Positions 33,585 to 42,845 are shown, counted from the first letter of the stretch. The stretch: 64,000 nucleotides of DNA from Thermalbibacter longus (GCF_023806485.1 NZ_JAMSLR010000005.1:95976-159975), one strand, 5' to 3'. Program-made: numbers and translations. Notes: generated by a model from the sequence alone, not told the origin.

Positions 33585-36446
33585 ATGCCGTCTGGTCGTG
33601 AGATGGACCCAACCGGCGACACGCACGTGTGGACCAGGAGGAAAGCGAGGGCTGGCAACAGAAACCGGTTCTTCCCCATGCCAGGCGATCGGCCGGTGCA
33701 CGCGACCGGTAGCCAGAGCACAGTGAGCGCTGAGTCTTGGCATGCGCTCTCGGCCGAGGAGTGCCTGCGCCGGCTCGGAAGCACGTCGTCGGGGCTGAGC
33801 CAGGCAGAGGCTCGACAGCGACTCCAGCGGTATGGCCCGAACCAGGTCGAAGAGATCCGACCACCGAATCTTCTCCGGCTGGCCCTTCATCAGTTTACGA
33901 GCCCGCTGATCTATATCTTGCTGGTAGCGGGGGTCGTGACCGCGTTGCTCGGCGAGTGGATCGACGCGGTGGTAATCGCGGCCGCGCTCCTGCTGAATGC
34001 CGCGATCGGCTTCACGCAGGAGTATCAAGCGGAGCGATCTCTCCGCTCGTTGATGCGCTCCCTCGCCCCGAGAGCACGTGTCCTGCGTGACGGCCGGGAG
34101 CGGATGTGCGACAGCCGCGATCTCGTCCCGGGCGACGTCGTGCTGCTGGAGTCAGGCATGCGCGTGCCGGCTGATCTCAGGCTGTTCGCGACAGTCGCGC
34201 TGCAGGTGAACGAGTCGTTGCTAACCGGCGAGTCTGTTCCTGTTGTGAAGCGGCCGGAGCCGGTTCCCGCCGAGACTCCCCTGGCTGAGCGGCGCTGTAT
34301 GGCTTATGCCGGGACGATCGTGTCGAGCGGGCGCGGCCGCGGCGTCGTCGTGGCGACGGGCCGGGAGACCGAGCTCGGCAAGATCGCGGCGGCGAGCCGT
34401 CAAGAAGTCCAGCCAGAGACACCCCTCCAGCGCCAGATCGGCCAGTTCACGCGGACGCTCGCATTCATCGTACTGGTTGTGATCGTGGTGCTCGCGCTCG
34501 TTGGCCTCGCTCGCGGCCAAGCACCTCTCGCGATCTTCGTCTTCGCCGTTGCCGCCGCGGTATCGATCGTCCCCGAAGGCTTGCCGATCGTGGTGACGAT
34601 CGTGCTCGCCGTTAGTGTGCAGCGGATGGCCCGACGCAATGCGATCGTGCGTTACCTGCCCGCCGTCGAGACACTGGGTAGCACCACCGTCATCGGGACG
34701 GACAAGACTGGCACGTTGACCGAAAACCGGATGGTTGTTCGCGCCGTCTGGTCTGCCGGGGACCTCGTCTGGATGGAGATGCCTGGCGAGGCGGATCCGG
34801 CCGCGCCCCGGAGCCGCAACCCGATCCTGCCCAAGGTCGAGGTGCCAGAGATCATCGAACAGCTCTCACCGGTGGAACTCACGCTCGTCGCTGGCGTGCT
34901 GCCGAACGAGGCTCGCCTGGTTCGTGGCGAGGACAACACGTGGGCCGGCATCGGCGACCCGACGGAGGTGGCGCTGCTGGTTGCGGGAGCGGCGTGGGGG
35001 CTCCTCCAAGAGGAGGTGCGTTCCCTCCTGCCGGTGGTCGCTGAAGTGCCCTTCGAACCGGAGCGTCGCTTCTCCGCCGCCGTCTGTCGCTCTGGTGGGG
35101 CGCTGTACTTGTTCGTCAAGGGCGCGCCGGAGCGCGTGCTGGAGATGTCGACCTCCTGGCTCACCAACGAGGGACCGGTTTCGCTCGACCGTGAGCAGAT
35201 ACTGGCGGCGCTCTCGCTCATGGGCCGGCACGGCCTGCGCGTGCTCGCGATGGCCTATCGCCGGCTGGATCAGGAGCCGGACGATATCGCCGAGTTGCTC
35301 CAGCCGGGCCAGCTCACGTTTCTCGGTCTGCAGGGGATGTGGGATCCGCCGCGTGCGGGTGTCGAAGACGCGGTCGCTCGCTGCCGGGAGGCGGGCATCC
35401 GTGTGGTCATGATTACCGGTGACCATGCCGATACCGCGCTCGCTATCGCCGAAGAGCTCGGCATCGCGCCGCGCGCTTCTCGGGTGCTTACCGGCGTCGA
35501 ACTCTCGTCGATGGACGACGAGCAGCTACGGCGCGTGGTGCGAGACGTCAACGTCTACGCGCGCGTCGAGCCTGTGCAGAAACTCCGCATTGTCCGCGCG
35601 CTCCAGGCGCAGGGCGAGGTGGTGGCGGTGACGGGCGATGGGGTGAACGATGCGCCAGCTCTGCGGGCCGCCAACGTCGGCATTGCGATGGGCCGGAGCG
35701 GCACCGACGTGGCACGCGAGGCCGCCGACATCGTGCTCGCCGACGATAACTTCGTAACCATCGTCGCCGCGGTCGAAGAGGGCCGGGGGGCGTTCGACAA
35801 CCTGCGCAAGGCGACCTTCTTCCTGGTCTCGACGAGCGCTGCCATGCTCGTGGCTCTGCCAGCGGCCATGGTTCTCGGTTGGCCTTTGCCTCTTCTCCCG
35901 GCGCAGCTCCTCTGGCTCAACGTGGTGACTGATAGCCTTCAGGACATCACGATGGCCTTCGAGCCGAAAGAGTCCGACCTGATGCGCCGGCGCCCACGGC
36001 CCCGCAACGAGGGCATCCTGTCACCAGTGCTCTGGGAACGGATGCTCCTGAGTGGTTTGGTCATGGCTGCCGGGACGCTCTGGCTGTTCGACTGGACACT
36101 CGAGTCAACCGGCTCGCTCGCCCTGGCGCGGACCGTCGCTCTGACGACAGTGGTGATCTTCCAGGTCTTCCAGGCCTGGAATGCTCGTTCCACCAGCCGC
36201 TCGATTTTCCAGATCAGCCCCTTCTCGAATCGCTACCTCTTCGTCGCCAATGCGGCCTCACTCGCCATCCACGTGATGGCTCTGTACCTCCCACCGACGC
36301 AGTTCGTCCTGCGTGTGGAGCCGCTTCCGCTGGAGCTGTGGTTGCAAATCCTCCTGGTGGCTGTATGGCTGCTCGTAGCGGTCGAACTCCACAAGCTGCT
36401 TCGGCGACGCTGGCCGAGCGGCAGATCACGGACGGTACCCGTCTGA
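33585..36446 (+). CDS. Cation-transporting P-type ATPase (P2, Ca2+-ATPase-like)
   Basis: Up to 953 aa; the real start may be ATG at 33678 or GTG at 33723, since homology begins around SAESWHALSAEECLRRLG. It has the N-terminal cation ATPase domain, four then six membrane helices, actuator TGES (LLTGESVPV), the phosphorylation site DKTGTLTENRM near residue 370, and the hinge GDGVNDAPALRAANVGIAMG near residue 685. Helix 4 has VPEGLPIVVTIVLA, the PEGL motif of the SERCA/PMR1 group. It exports Ca2+ (or Mn2+) at the cost of ATP. The gene lies after the Usp-CBS gene and converges on the malic enzyme gene. Confidence 0.92.
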   Translation: MPSGREMDPTGDTHVWTRRKARAGNRNRFFPMPGDRPVHATGSQSTVSAESWHALSAEECLRRLGSTSSGLSQAEARQRLQRYGPNQVEEIRPPNLLRLALHQFTSPLIYILLVAGVVTALLGEWIDAVVIAAALLLNAAIGFTQEYQAERSLRSLMRSLAPRARVLRDGRERMCDSRDLVPGDVVLLESGMRVPADLRLFATVALQVNESLLTGESVPVVKRPEPVPAETPLAERRCMAYAGTIVSSGRGRGVVVATGRETELGKIAAASRQEVQPETPLQRQIGQFTRTLAFIVLVVIVVLALVGLARGQAPLAIFVFAVAAAVSIVPEGLPIVVTIVLAVSVQRMARRNAIVRYLPAVETLGSTTVIGTDKTGTLTENRMVVRAVWSAGDLVWMEMPGEADPAAPRSRNPILPKVEVPEIIEQLSPVELTLVAGVLPNEARLVRGEDNTWAGIGDPTEVALLVAGAAWGLLQEEVRSLLPVVAEVPFEPERRFSAAVCRSGGALYLFVKGAPERVLEMSTSWLTNEGPVSLDREQILAALSLMGRHGLRVLAMAYRRLDQEPDDIAELLQPGQLTFLGLQGMWDPPRAGVEDAVARCREAGIRVVMITGDHADTALAIAEELGIAPRASRVLTGVELSSMDDEQLRRVVRDVNVYARVEPVQKLRIVRALQAQGEVVAVTGDGVNDAPALRAANVGIAMGRSGTDVAREAADIVLADDNFVTIVAAVEEGRGAFDNLRKATFFLVSTSAAMLVALPAAMVLGWPLPLLPAQLLWLNVVTDSLQDITMAFEPKESDLMRRRPRPRNEGILSPVLWERMLLSGLVMAAGTLWLFDWTLESTGSLALARTVALTTVVIFQVFQAWNARSTSRSIFQISPFSNRYLFVANAASLAIHVMALYLPPTQFVLRVEPLPLELWLQILLVAVWLLVAVELHKLLRRRWPSGRSRTVPV

Positions 36447-36575
36447 CCACCGCCGGGTGAAGGCATGGAGCGAGCGCGCCGGCGCTGCGGGTCGGGGTGC
36501 CCAGCCATCGGCAGCGTGCCCAGGCGCGAGGGGTTCAGGATGCATCGTCCACCGGGTCTCGGCATTCCACGCCGC

Positions 36576-39089
36576 TCAGCGGCGCGTGTCCTCGTAGAGC
36601 AGCTCGCGCGTCCGCGCGGCGATCTCCTCCGGGTCGACCGTGACCCGAGCCACGCCGGTCTCGATGGCCGCGCGGGCGACGGCGGCGGCCACGGCAGGGG
36701 GAACCTTGAGGTCGAGGCTATCGGGGATGATAAAGCGCGGCGAGAGCTCGCGCTCCGGCACCAGGGCCGCGATGGCCTCGGCCGCGGCCAGCTTCATCGC
36801 GTCGTTGATATCCCGAGCCTGCACGTCGAGCGCGCCGCGGAAAATGCCGGGGAAAGCGAGCGAGTTGTTCACTTGGTTGGGAAAGTCGGAGCGGCCGGTC
36901 GCTACCGCCAGCGCGCCCGCCTCCAGCGCCAAATCGGGGTGGATCTCCGGATCGGGATTCGCCAGGGCAAAAATGATGGGGTTGGGGGCCATCGAGCGGA
37001 TCATCTCCGGTGTCAGGATGTCGGGTGAGGAGAGCCCGATGAACACGTCGGTGCCCTCCAGCGCTTCGGCCAGCGAGGCCCGCGCGCCGGCCTTGTTGGT
37101 CAGGCGGGCGATCTCCATCTTGTAGCGATTCATCCCCGCCTCGCGCTCCCGGTAGATCGGACCGAGCCGGTCACAGAGGATCAGATCCCCCACGCCGTAG
37201 ACCAGGAGCAGCTTGGCGGTGGCGATCCCAGCGGCGCCGGCCCCGTTGATCACGATCTTCGCCTCGGAGAGCGGGGTGCCGCGCAGCCGGAAGGCGTTGA
37301 TCAGGGCGGCCAGTACCACGACCGCGGTGCCGTGCTGGTCATCGTGGAAGACCGGCAGGTCGAGTCGCTCCTTGAGCGCCGCCTCGATCTCGAAGCAGCG
37401 CGGCGCCGAGATGTCCTCCAGGTTGATGCCACCGAAGGAAGGCGCAATCGCGGCGACGATATCGACGATCCGCTGGGGATCGCGCTCGGCGATGCAGATC
37501 GGGAAGGCCTCGACCGCGCCGAGCGACTGGAAGAGCACCGCCTTGCCTTCCATCACCGGCAGGGCTGCCTGTGGGCCGATGTCGCCCAGGCCGAGCACGG
37601 CGCTGCCGTCAGTCACGATCGCGACCAGGTTGCTCTTGACGGTGAGGTCGTAGACTGCCTCGCGGTTGAGGCGGATCTCGTCCACCGGCGCCAGCGCGGC
37701 CGGGGGCAGGTAAACCAGGTTCAGGATGTGGTGGTCGCGGATCGGGATGCGGCTGCGGATCTCGAGCACGCCGCGGTAGCGCCGGCGGAGCTCCAGCGCC
37801 TCCTCGCGGAGCGTGGCCGGTCTCCTTCCGGTCCGTCGCCGTGGTTCGAAGATGCCCTCGTAGACGTAGCGCCGGGTGTTCTCGGCTACCGTGACCGGAT
37901 CGACCGGGCGCGTGGCTTCGTTCGTCTCCCGCGCCGCCTGGACGACCGCGGCCGCGATGGCCGGCGCGACTTGGAAGTCGAAGATCTGCGGCACGATGTT
38001 CTCGGCCGAGCGCTGCCCGGGCGGGACTAGGCTGGCCAGCGCCTCGGCGGCGTAGACCAGCGTGCGCAGGCGGATATTGCGGGCGCCAGAGTCGAGCAGT
38101 CCCCGGAAGACGCCGGGGAAGACGAGCGAGATGTCCATCATGTTGGGGTAGTCGGAGCGGCCGGTGGCGACGACGGCCGCTCCGGCAGCCTTGGCCTCGT
38201 GCGGGTCGATCTCGGGGGTGGGCAGCGCCAGCGCGAAGATGATCGGGTCCGGCGCCATCGAGCGGACCATCTCCGGCGTGACGATGTTCCCCTGTGCCAG
38301 GCCGATGAAGACGTCGGCCCCCTCGAGCACCTCGGCCAGCGAGCCGCGCCGGCGTTCGGGGTTCGTCTCCTTGGCCAGGTACGCCTTGGCCCAGTTCATC
38401 CGGTAGGGGCGGCCCTGGTAGATTGCCCCGGCACGGTCGCATACCACGATATCGCGCACGCCGACCCGGTAGAGCAGCCGGGCGACGCCGATGCCGGACA
38501 GCCCGGCGCCGGCGATGACTACCCGCACCGTCTCCAGCCGCTTGCCGACGACCTCGAGCGCGTTCTTGAGCGCGCCGAGCACCAGGATGGCGGTGCCGTG
38601 GTGCTGGTTGCTGAAGACCGGGATCGGCGCACCCTTCTCCAGATGATCGGCGATGGTGAAGCTGTGCGGTGCCCGGATATGGTCGAGGCAGATGGCGCCG
38701 AACGTTGGAGCCAGCGCCAGGGCGGCCTCGACGATTGCCAGCGGGTCGTGCAGGTCGACGCAGATCGGCACGGCGTCGACGCCGGCAAAAGTCTTGAAGA
38801 GGACGCTCTTTGCCTCGAGGAGCGGCAACGCAGCCTCGACCGGTCCGCGGGTGGGGCCGAAGAGGTCGGAGGCGTCGGTGAGCAGGGCGACCGCGTTGCC
38901 GCGGGAGGTAAGGTCGAACGAAGCGACCTCGTCCTGGCTGATCACCCGGCATGCCTCGGCAACGCCGGGGGTGTAGACCAGGCTGAGCATGGCGCGGTCG
39001 CGCAGCGGCACCTTGCTGGAGATCCCGATCAGCCCCCGGTAGCGGCGCCGGAACGCGAGAGCTGCGTCTGGCTGGTCAAGCAGGTACAC
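36576..39089 (-). CDS. Tandem-fused double malic enzyme with complementary active-site losses
   Basis: 837 aa from GTG; two full MaeB/SfcA-type malic domains, residues 1-415 and 425-837. Typical single enzymes are 380-450 aa. The N half keeps the general-acid Tyr39 (VYTPGVAEA) and Lys94, but the metal site LEDI is LDHI (135-138) and FHDDQHGTA is FSNQHHGTA (159-167), and FALANP is FALALP. The C half keeps LEDI (557-560), FHDDQHGTA (581-589) with both Asp, Lys516 and the NQVNN loop, while the TPGVA segment has become LPPAALA after Tyr460. Both nucleotide loops remain (AGAGLSGIG, NGAGAAGIA). By family it would decarboxylate malate to pyruvate with NAD(P)+. Whether one, composite, or no active site results is unknown. 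Confidence 0.9.
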   Translation of the reverse strand: MYLLDQPDAALAFRRRYRGLIGISSKVPLRDRAMLSLVYTPGVAEACRVISQDEVASFDLTSRGNAVALLTDASDLFGPTRGPVEAALPLLEAKSVLFKTFAGVDAVPICVDLHDPLAIVEAALALAPTFGAICLDHIRAPHSFTIADHLEKGAPIPVFSNQHHGTAILVLGALKNALEVVGKRLETVRVVIAGAGLSGIGVARLLYRVGVRDIVVCDRAGAIYQGRPYRMNWAKAYLAKETNPERRRGSLAEVLEGADVFIGLAQGNIVTPEMVRSMAPDPIIFALALPTPEIDPHEAKAAGAAVVATGRSDYPNMMDISLVFPGVFRGLLDSGARNIRLRTLVYAAEALASLVPPGQRSAENIVPQIFDFQVAPAIAAAVVQAARETNEATRPVDPVTVAENTRRYVYEGIFEPRRRTGRRPATLREEALELRRRYRGVLEIRSRIPIRDHHILNLVYLPPAALAPVDEIRLNREAVYDLTVKSNLVAIVTDGSAVLGLGDIGPQAALPVMEGKAVLFQSLGAVEAFPICIAERDPQRIVDIVAAIAPSFGGINLEDISAPRCFEIEAALKERLDLPVFHDDQHGTAVVVLAALINAFRLRGTPLSEAKIVINGAGAAGIATAKLLLVYGVGDLILCDRLGPIYREREAGMNRYKMEIARLTNKAGARASLAEALEGTDVFIGLSSPDILTPEMIRSMAPNPIIFALANPDPEIHPDLALEAGALAVATGRSDFPNQVNNSLAFPGIFRGALDVQARDINDAMKLAAAEAIAALVPERELSPRFIIPDSLDLKVPPAVAAAVARAAIETGVARVTVDPEEIAARTRELLYEDTRR

Positions 39090-39135
39090 GCGCTGTCACC
39101 CTGACCGAAGCGGCCGATGCCTCCTCCAGCGGCCG

Positions 39136-39164
39136 ATTGTACGCCCTCGCCATCCCCGCGGCAA
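39136..39164 (-). promoter_or_regulatory. Sigma-70 promoter of the fused malic enzyme gene
   Basis: On the minus strand TTGCCG (39164-39159), 17-bp spacer, TACAAT (39141-39136); 46 bp before the GTG. The 268-bp gap to fliO holds nothing else that I recognise. Confidence 0.6.
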
Positions 39165-39357
39165 TCGCGCGGCTCGCTCGTCCCAGCGGGTCGCGCGGTG
39201 CCCACAGGCCATCGTTGGCCGCCGATACCGCGCGGGCTACTTCGCCGGCCGCACCGGAAGTGCCTGAGCGACTCTCCGCGAACAGCCCGTCGCGTCGGCT
39301 GCTCGGACATCGGCGACGCTGCGGTCGAGGGCGAGCCGTGTTTGCCGAGACGGGAAC

Positions 39358-40161
39358 TCACCCGGCCGGCCTATCTGGCCGGTAACCGAACGAGGGCTGG
39401 GTGGCGGGTTGCTGGGCGACTCGCGGCGGCGTACCGGTAGCGCTCTCCGTGCCTGTCTCGCGAGGGTCACCCCGGTGGCCGAGGCCCTGGGCGAGCCTGC
39501 CCTCATGCTCCGGTACTGCCGTATCGAGGATGGACCAGGAGTGCGGGATGCGCGTCGCCAGCACGTCGCGGAAGCGGGGCAATACCGAAGTCATGCCCGG
39601 GGCTCCACCTGGCTGCGTTGCCCGCCTGGCCAGAAGCGCCCGCGCCTCCTCTGGTTCGAGCTCGGCGATCAGCGAGATCCCCGCGCCACCGGCGCCGATC
39701 ACCACCGCTCGCTCGCCGATGCGCACAACGTGCAGCACACCGGAGCCGCCGAGTGGCAGCGTATCGATCACCTCCAGGAGATCGCTGGTCGAGGCCGAGA
39801 CCGCCATGCGTCTGTTGAGGTAGCGCAGCCCCCGGATCGCCGCGTAGGCACCGGCGATCACCACGATCAGCGGGACGACCATGCTGCCCATGATCTCCCA
39901 GGCTGAGGGCGCGCTGGAGAAGCGATCGTCCGAGTCCTCGAGCTGCGCGTAGCCTTCCGCTAGAAACGTCGTTCCGTCGTTGCCGGCTGTCGGCGGCGGA
40001 GACGGAGACTCCCCCGCCCCTCGCAACCCCGCGAGTAGTTGGCCAGCCAGGAGCGCCACGACGAGCAGGCCAGCCAGGGCGATCCAGCGGCCGGGTGTTC
40101 GCCCGAGCCGGTCAGCCCCTCGCCAACGGCCTGGTACGTTGGGCCACTGTCGCCACATCAC
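39358..40161 (-). CDS. fliO: Flagellar biosynthesis protein FliO
   Basis: 267 aa. One N-terminal hydrophobic stretch (about residues 25-47), a polar segment, a second helix (SMVVPLIVVIAGAYAAIRGL, about 92-112), then the FliO domain with DLLEVIDTLPLGGSGVLHVVRIGERAVVIGAGGAGISLI (in pieces, about 127-165), in which LGxxxxLxVVRIGxR is diagnostic. The C-terminal 90 residues are low complexity. FliO helps assemble the FliP-FliR core of the flagellar export gate. It overlaps fliN by 4 bp and is the last gene of the leftward flagellar operon. Confidence 0.85.
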   Translation of the reverse strand: MMWRQWPNVPGRWRGADRLGRTPGRWIALAGLLVVALLAGQLLAGLRGAGESPSPPPTAGNDGTTFLAEGYAQLEDSDDRFSSAPSAWEIMGSMVVPLIVVIAGAYAAIRGLRYLNRRMAVSASTSDLLEVIDTLPLGGSGVLHVVRIGERAVVIGAGGAGISLIAELEPEEARALLARRATQPGGAPGMTSVLPRFRDVLATRIPHSWSILDTAVPEHEGRLAQGLGHRGDPRETGTESATGTPPRVAQQPATQPSFGYRPDRPAG

Positions 40162-40544
40162 GCGCCGCCGCTGCTGGCAAGTCGCTTCTCCGGCGAGACG
40201 ATCTCGACGATCCGGATCGCGAACTTCTCATCGACTACGACGACCTCACCCCGGGCAATCAGCGTCTTATTGATGGTCAGGTCGACCGGCTCGCCGGCTA
40301 ACCGGTCGAGCTCGATCACGGAACCCGGGCGTAGCCCCAGGATGTGCTTGATCTGCATCCGGGTCGAGCCAAGCTCCGCGGTCAACTCGACCTCGACATC
40401 CCGCAGTAGCTCGATCGGATGCAGTGGCCCCCCAGCCACCTGCTCGCCGAGCGAGACGAACTGTGCTTCCTGCACTGGCGTGTCGCCGGATCGGACGGAG
40501 CGCGTCTCGTCCGCTTTCATCCCGCTGCCTGCGTCGTTCCCCAT
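40158..40544 (-). CDS. fliN: Flagellar motor switch protein FliN
   Basis: 128 aa, C-ring protein. The SpoA domain fills residues 45-118: LLRDVEVELTAELGSTRMQIKHILGLRPGSVIELD in pieces, then the GEPVDLTINKTLIARGEVVVVDEKFAIRI core typical of FliN. The first 40 residues are polar and variable; no CheC-like domain is fused, unlike FliY of Firmicutes. The GGGAGGTG ribosome site 8 nt before the ATG at 40544 supports this start, though an ATG at 40520 overlapping the fliM stop is possible. It joins FliM in the switch that sets rotation direction and docks the export ATPase complex. Confidence 0.93.
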   Translation of the reverse strand: MGNDAGSGMKADETRSVRSGDTPVQEAQFVSLGEQVAGGPLHPIELLRDVEVELTAELGSTRMQIKHILGLRPGSVIELDRLAGEPVDLTINKTLIARGEVVVVDEKFAIRIVEIVSPEKRLASSGGA

Positions 40545-41551
40545 AGCGATTCACCTCCCTCATCGTCCATCTCCGTGGGCGCCGGCCACTCCTCCCCGTA
40601 CAGCCCGGCGATCCGCACCGCGAACGACCGTCCACGCCGCCCCGGGAAAGCCAGGAAGCACGGCTCCCCCTCGACGAACACCGGCAGCGGACGGTCGACC
40701 GGCGCGTGGAACAACAGGATGTCGCCGACATCCAGCTCCAGCAGCTCAGCGACCGTCAGCGTCGTCCGCCCGATCTCCACCCGGAGATGCAGGGATACCT
40801 CCTGAAGCTGAGCGGCCAGATCGGCGATCGATTCGCTGCTGGCGGTGCGGCGCGGGTTGGCGAAGAGCACCCGCGCATTGAGCCGCGGCATGATCGGCTC
40901 GAGTGTCGATGCAGGGAGCGTGATCGTCATCTCCCCGCGCGCGTCGAACAGGCGCACTTCATGGCGTACCAGCAGCACGATCTCGCTCGGCAGCATCCCC
41001 TGGAGCTGCTGTGCCGAGAGCACGACCTCGCAGCGCGAGGGCTGGAGCTTTACCACCTGGTCCCAGGCGCTGACCAGCTCGCGGAAGACCCCGTCGCCGA
41101 GGTCCTGCAAGAGCGAGAGTTCGATCTCGGTCACCGTCGAGCTCGTGAACGACGGGCGCTCCTCGCCAGCGCCGCCCAGCATGCGGTCGATGATGCGCGA
41201 GGCGATCCCGAAGTCCATCTGGATCAACACCCGCCCGACGAGCGGCTCCAGTTCGGCCAGGCAGAGGACGGTCTGAGCCGGTAGGCGGTCGAGGTAGTCA
41301 CCGAGGGTCGTCTGCTCGAGCTGCGCGAGCTCGACGTGCACTGCCGAGCGGACCTGGGCCGAGAGGTGATTGCTTACGTAGCGGTCGAACGTCTCGTGGA
41401 TGCTCTGAATCGAGCGGATGTGATCCTTGGAGAACTTGTCCGGCCGGCGGAAGTCGTAGGCGGCCGGCCGCCGCGTGCCACTGGCGCTGGCGCGCCGTGC
41501 TGGCGTGCTGCTCCCGGACGTGGTGAGCTGGTGACTCTTCTTGCCCGGCAT
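40517..41551 (-). CDS. fliM: Flagellar motor switch protein FliM lacking the N-terminal CheY-binding motif
   Basis: 344 aa. The family core begins at YDFRRPDKFSKDHIRSIQSIHETF (in pieces, residues about 31-54) with the usual FliM middle domain, and the C-terminal SpoA domain (GDILLFHAPVDRPLPVFVEG, about 272-295). FliM normally starts with a conserved LSQEEIDALL-type peptide that binds CheY-P. Here the first 30 residues are KKSHQLTTSGSSTPARRASAS-like, Ser/Arg/Thr-rich, with no such motif, and the fliL stop lies 13 bp upstream so no extension fits. The C-ring role is otherwise standard. Confidence 0.93.
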   Translation of the reverse strand: MPGKKSHQLTTSGSSTPARRASASGTRRPAAYDFRRPDKFSKDHIRSIQSIHETFDRYVSNHLSAQVRSAVHVELAQLEQTTLGDYLDRLPAQTVLCLAELEPLVGRVLIQMDFGIASRIIDRMLGGAGEERPSFTSSTVTEIELSLLQDLGDGVFRELVSAWDQVVKLQPSRCEVVLSAQQLQGMLPSEIVLLVRHEVRLFDARGEMTITLPASTLEPIMPRLNARVLFANPRRTASSESIADLAAQLQEVSLHLRVEIGRTTLTVAELLELDVGDILLFHAPVDRPLPVFVEGEPCFLAFPGRRGRSFAVRIAGLYGEEWPAPTEMDDEGGESLWGTTQAAG

Positions 41552-41564
41552 CAGAGCCTTGCCC

Positions 41565-42080
41565 TCACTGGATCACGAACTGGGCCAGGTAGACCGCCTT
41601 GATCTCGTGGTGGTGGAAGAGCGGTTGCAGGCGAGTCTTGAGCTCCTGCTTGAGCGCCTCCTTGCCTTCTGGCGTCGATACCTCGGCCACGGTCTTCGAG
41701 GTGAGCACCATCGTCAAGACGTCCTGGATCTGTGGCTGCCAGGGCTGGAGTTCGGCGCTCAACGCCTCCTGCTCGTGCGCGAGCTCCTCGGCGCTCATCT
41801 TCTCTGGGTCCATGCCCTCCACCGCTAGCTCGACGACGACCTCGGCCTTGAGATAGCGGAAGCCCCCTGGATCAGCGAGGTTGACGACCCGCTCGCCGAG
41901 CGAGACGGGGATGCCGCGCTCGGGCGATTTCTGCGGGGCAGCCTCTGCCTGCTTGCCCCCGATATTGACGTTCAAGACCACCGGCACGTGGACGATTCCG
42001 AGCTTCAGGGCCGCACCCGCGAGCAACACCAGCGCGAGCGGGATTACCAGGAGTACTCGATGTTTGAGCAGTCGCTTCAC
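41565..42080 (-). CDS. fliL: Flagellar basal body-associated protein FliL
   Basis: 171 aa with an N-terminal membrane helix (VLLVIPLALVLLAGAALKLG, about residues 9-28) and an extracytoplasmic FliL domain: VNLADPGGFRYLKAEVVVEL (about 66-85) is the diagnostic opening, and DVLTMVLTSKTVAEV follows. The family forms a ring around the stators and increases motor torque. It lies between motB and fliM, the common order. The length is typical. Confidence 0.9.
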   Translation of the reverse strand: MKRLLKHRVLLVIPLALVLLAGAALKLGIVHVPVVLNVNIGGKQAEAAPQKSPERGIPVSLGERVVNLADPGGFRYLKAEVVVELAVEGMDPEKMSAEELAHEQEALSAELQPWQPQIQDVLTMVLTSKTVAEVSTPEGKEALKQELKTRLQPLFHHHEIKAVYLAQFVIQ

Positions 42081-42107
42081 AACCCTTCCTCCCTGACCTA
42101 CCAGCGC

Positions 42108-42839
42108 TCAGGGGGCGACCGGGCTTGCCATCGATCCGGGTGCCGGCTGGAGGATCACGATGTCGACTCGCCGGTTCTTGCGCCGCCCCTCGAGCGTGCT
42201 GTTGTCGGCTCGTGGACGATACTGGGCATAGCCCACAGCCGAGAGCCGCTCGGGAGGCAGCCCCGATACATCTGTCAGATAGCGCACCGCAGCCACCGCC
42301 CGCATCACCGAAAGCTCCCAATTGTCCGGGTACGCACCGGCCGGAGGCGGTACATCGTCGGTGTGTCCCTCGACACGGACGTGGTTTGGAAACGTGGCCA
42401 GGATGCTGGCGATCCCATCGAGCACGCGGGCTGCCTCGGGCCGGAGCTGGGCCTGGCCGGGCGGGAAGAGCAGCGCGTCGGAGAGGTGGATGACGATGCC
42501 CTCGTACGTCAGCTCGACCTCGACTGACTCGCGGTCCAGCCCCAGGCGTGTCAGCAGCGACATCATCTCGGCGCGCACCCCCAGGTAGTCCGCGAAGCGC
42601 GGGTCCTGCTCCAGCGGCGCGGTGATGCGCTGGGGCGGAGCTGGGCTATCCAACACCTCCAGGTTGAACGCGGCTCGCAGCGAGGAGGTCACCTGCCGGA
42701 ACTTCTCGAGGTCGGCGCGCGAGATCGAGTACATCACGACGAAGAAGACGAGGAGCAAGGTGATCAGGTCGGCGTAGGTAATCAGCCACCGCTCGTGGTT
42801 CTCATGTTCCTGCTCGTGGTGCCGGGCTCGCCGCGCCAT
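42108..42839 (-). CDS. motB: Flagellar stator protein MotB
   Basis: 243 aa. A single N-terminal helix (WLITYADLITLLLVFFVVMYSIS, about residues 17-39) contains the ion-carrying Asp in TYADL. After the plug region comes an OmpA-like peptidoglycan-binding domain (about 115-235) with VEGHTDDVPP and SAVGYAQYRPRADNSTLEGRRKNRRVDI. It anchors the stator to the cell wall and works with MotA, encoded 6 bp upstream. The coupling ion cannot be decided from these residues alone. Confidence 0.95.
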   Translation of the reverse strand: MARRARHHEQEHENHERWLITYADLITLLLVFFVVMYSISRADLEKFRQVTSSLRAAFNLEVLDSPAPPQRITAPLEQDPRFADYLGVRAEMMSLLTRLGLDRESVEVELTYEGIVIHLSDALLFPPGQAQLRPEAARVLDGIASILATFPNHVRVEGHTDDVPPPAGAYPDNWELSVMRAVAAVRYLTDVSGLPPERLSAVGYAQYRPRADNSTLEGRRKNRRVDIVILQPAPGSMASPVAP

Positions 42840-42845
42840 CGCCGC

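Noticed and set aside
39366-39382. CCGGCC-N5-GGCCGG inverted repeat as a fliO terminator
   Set aside because: It lies inside the last codons of fliO and lacks a U tract.
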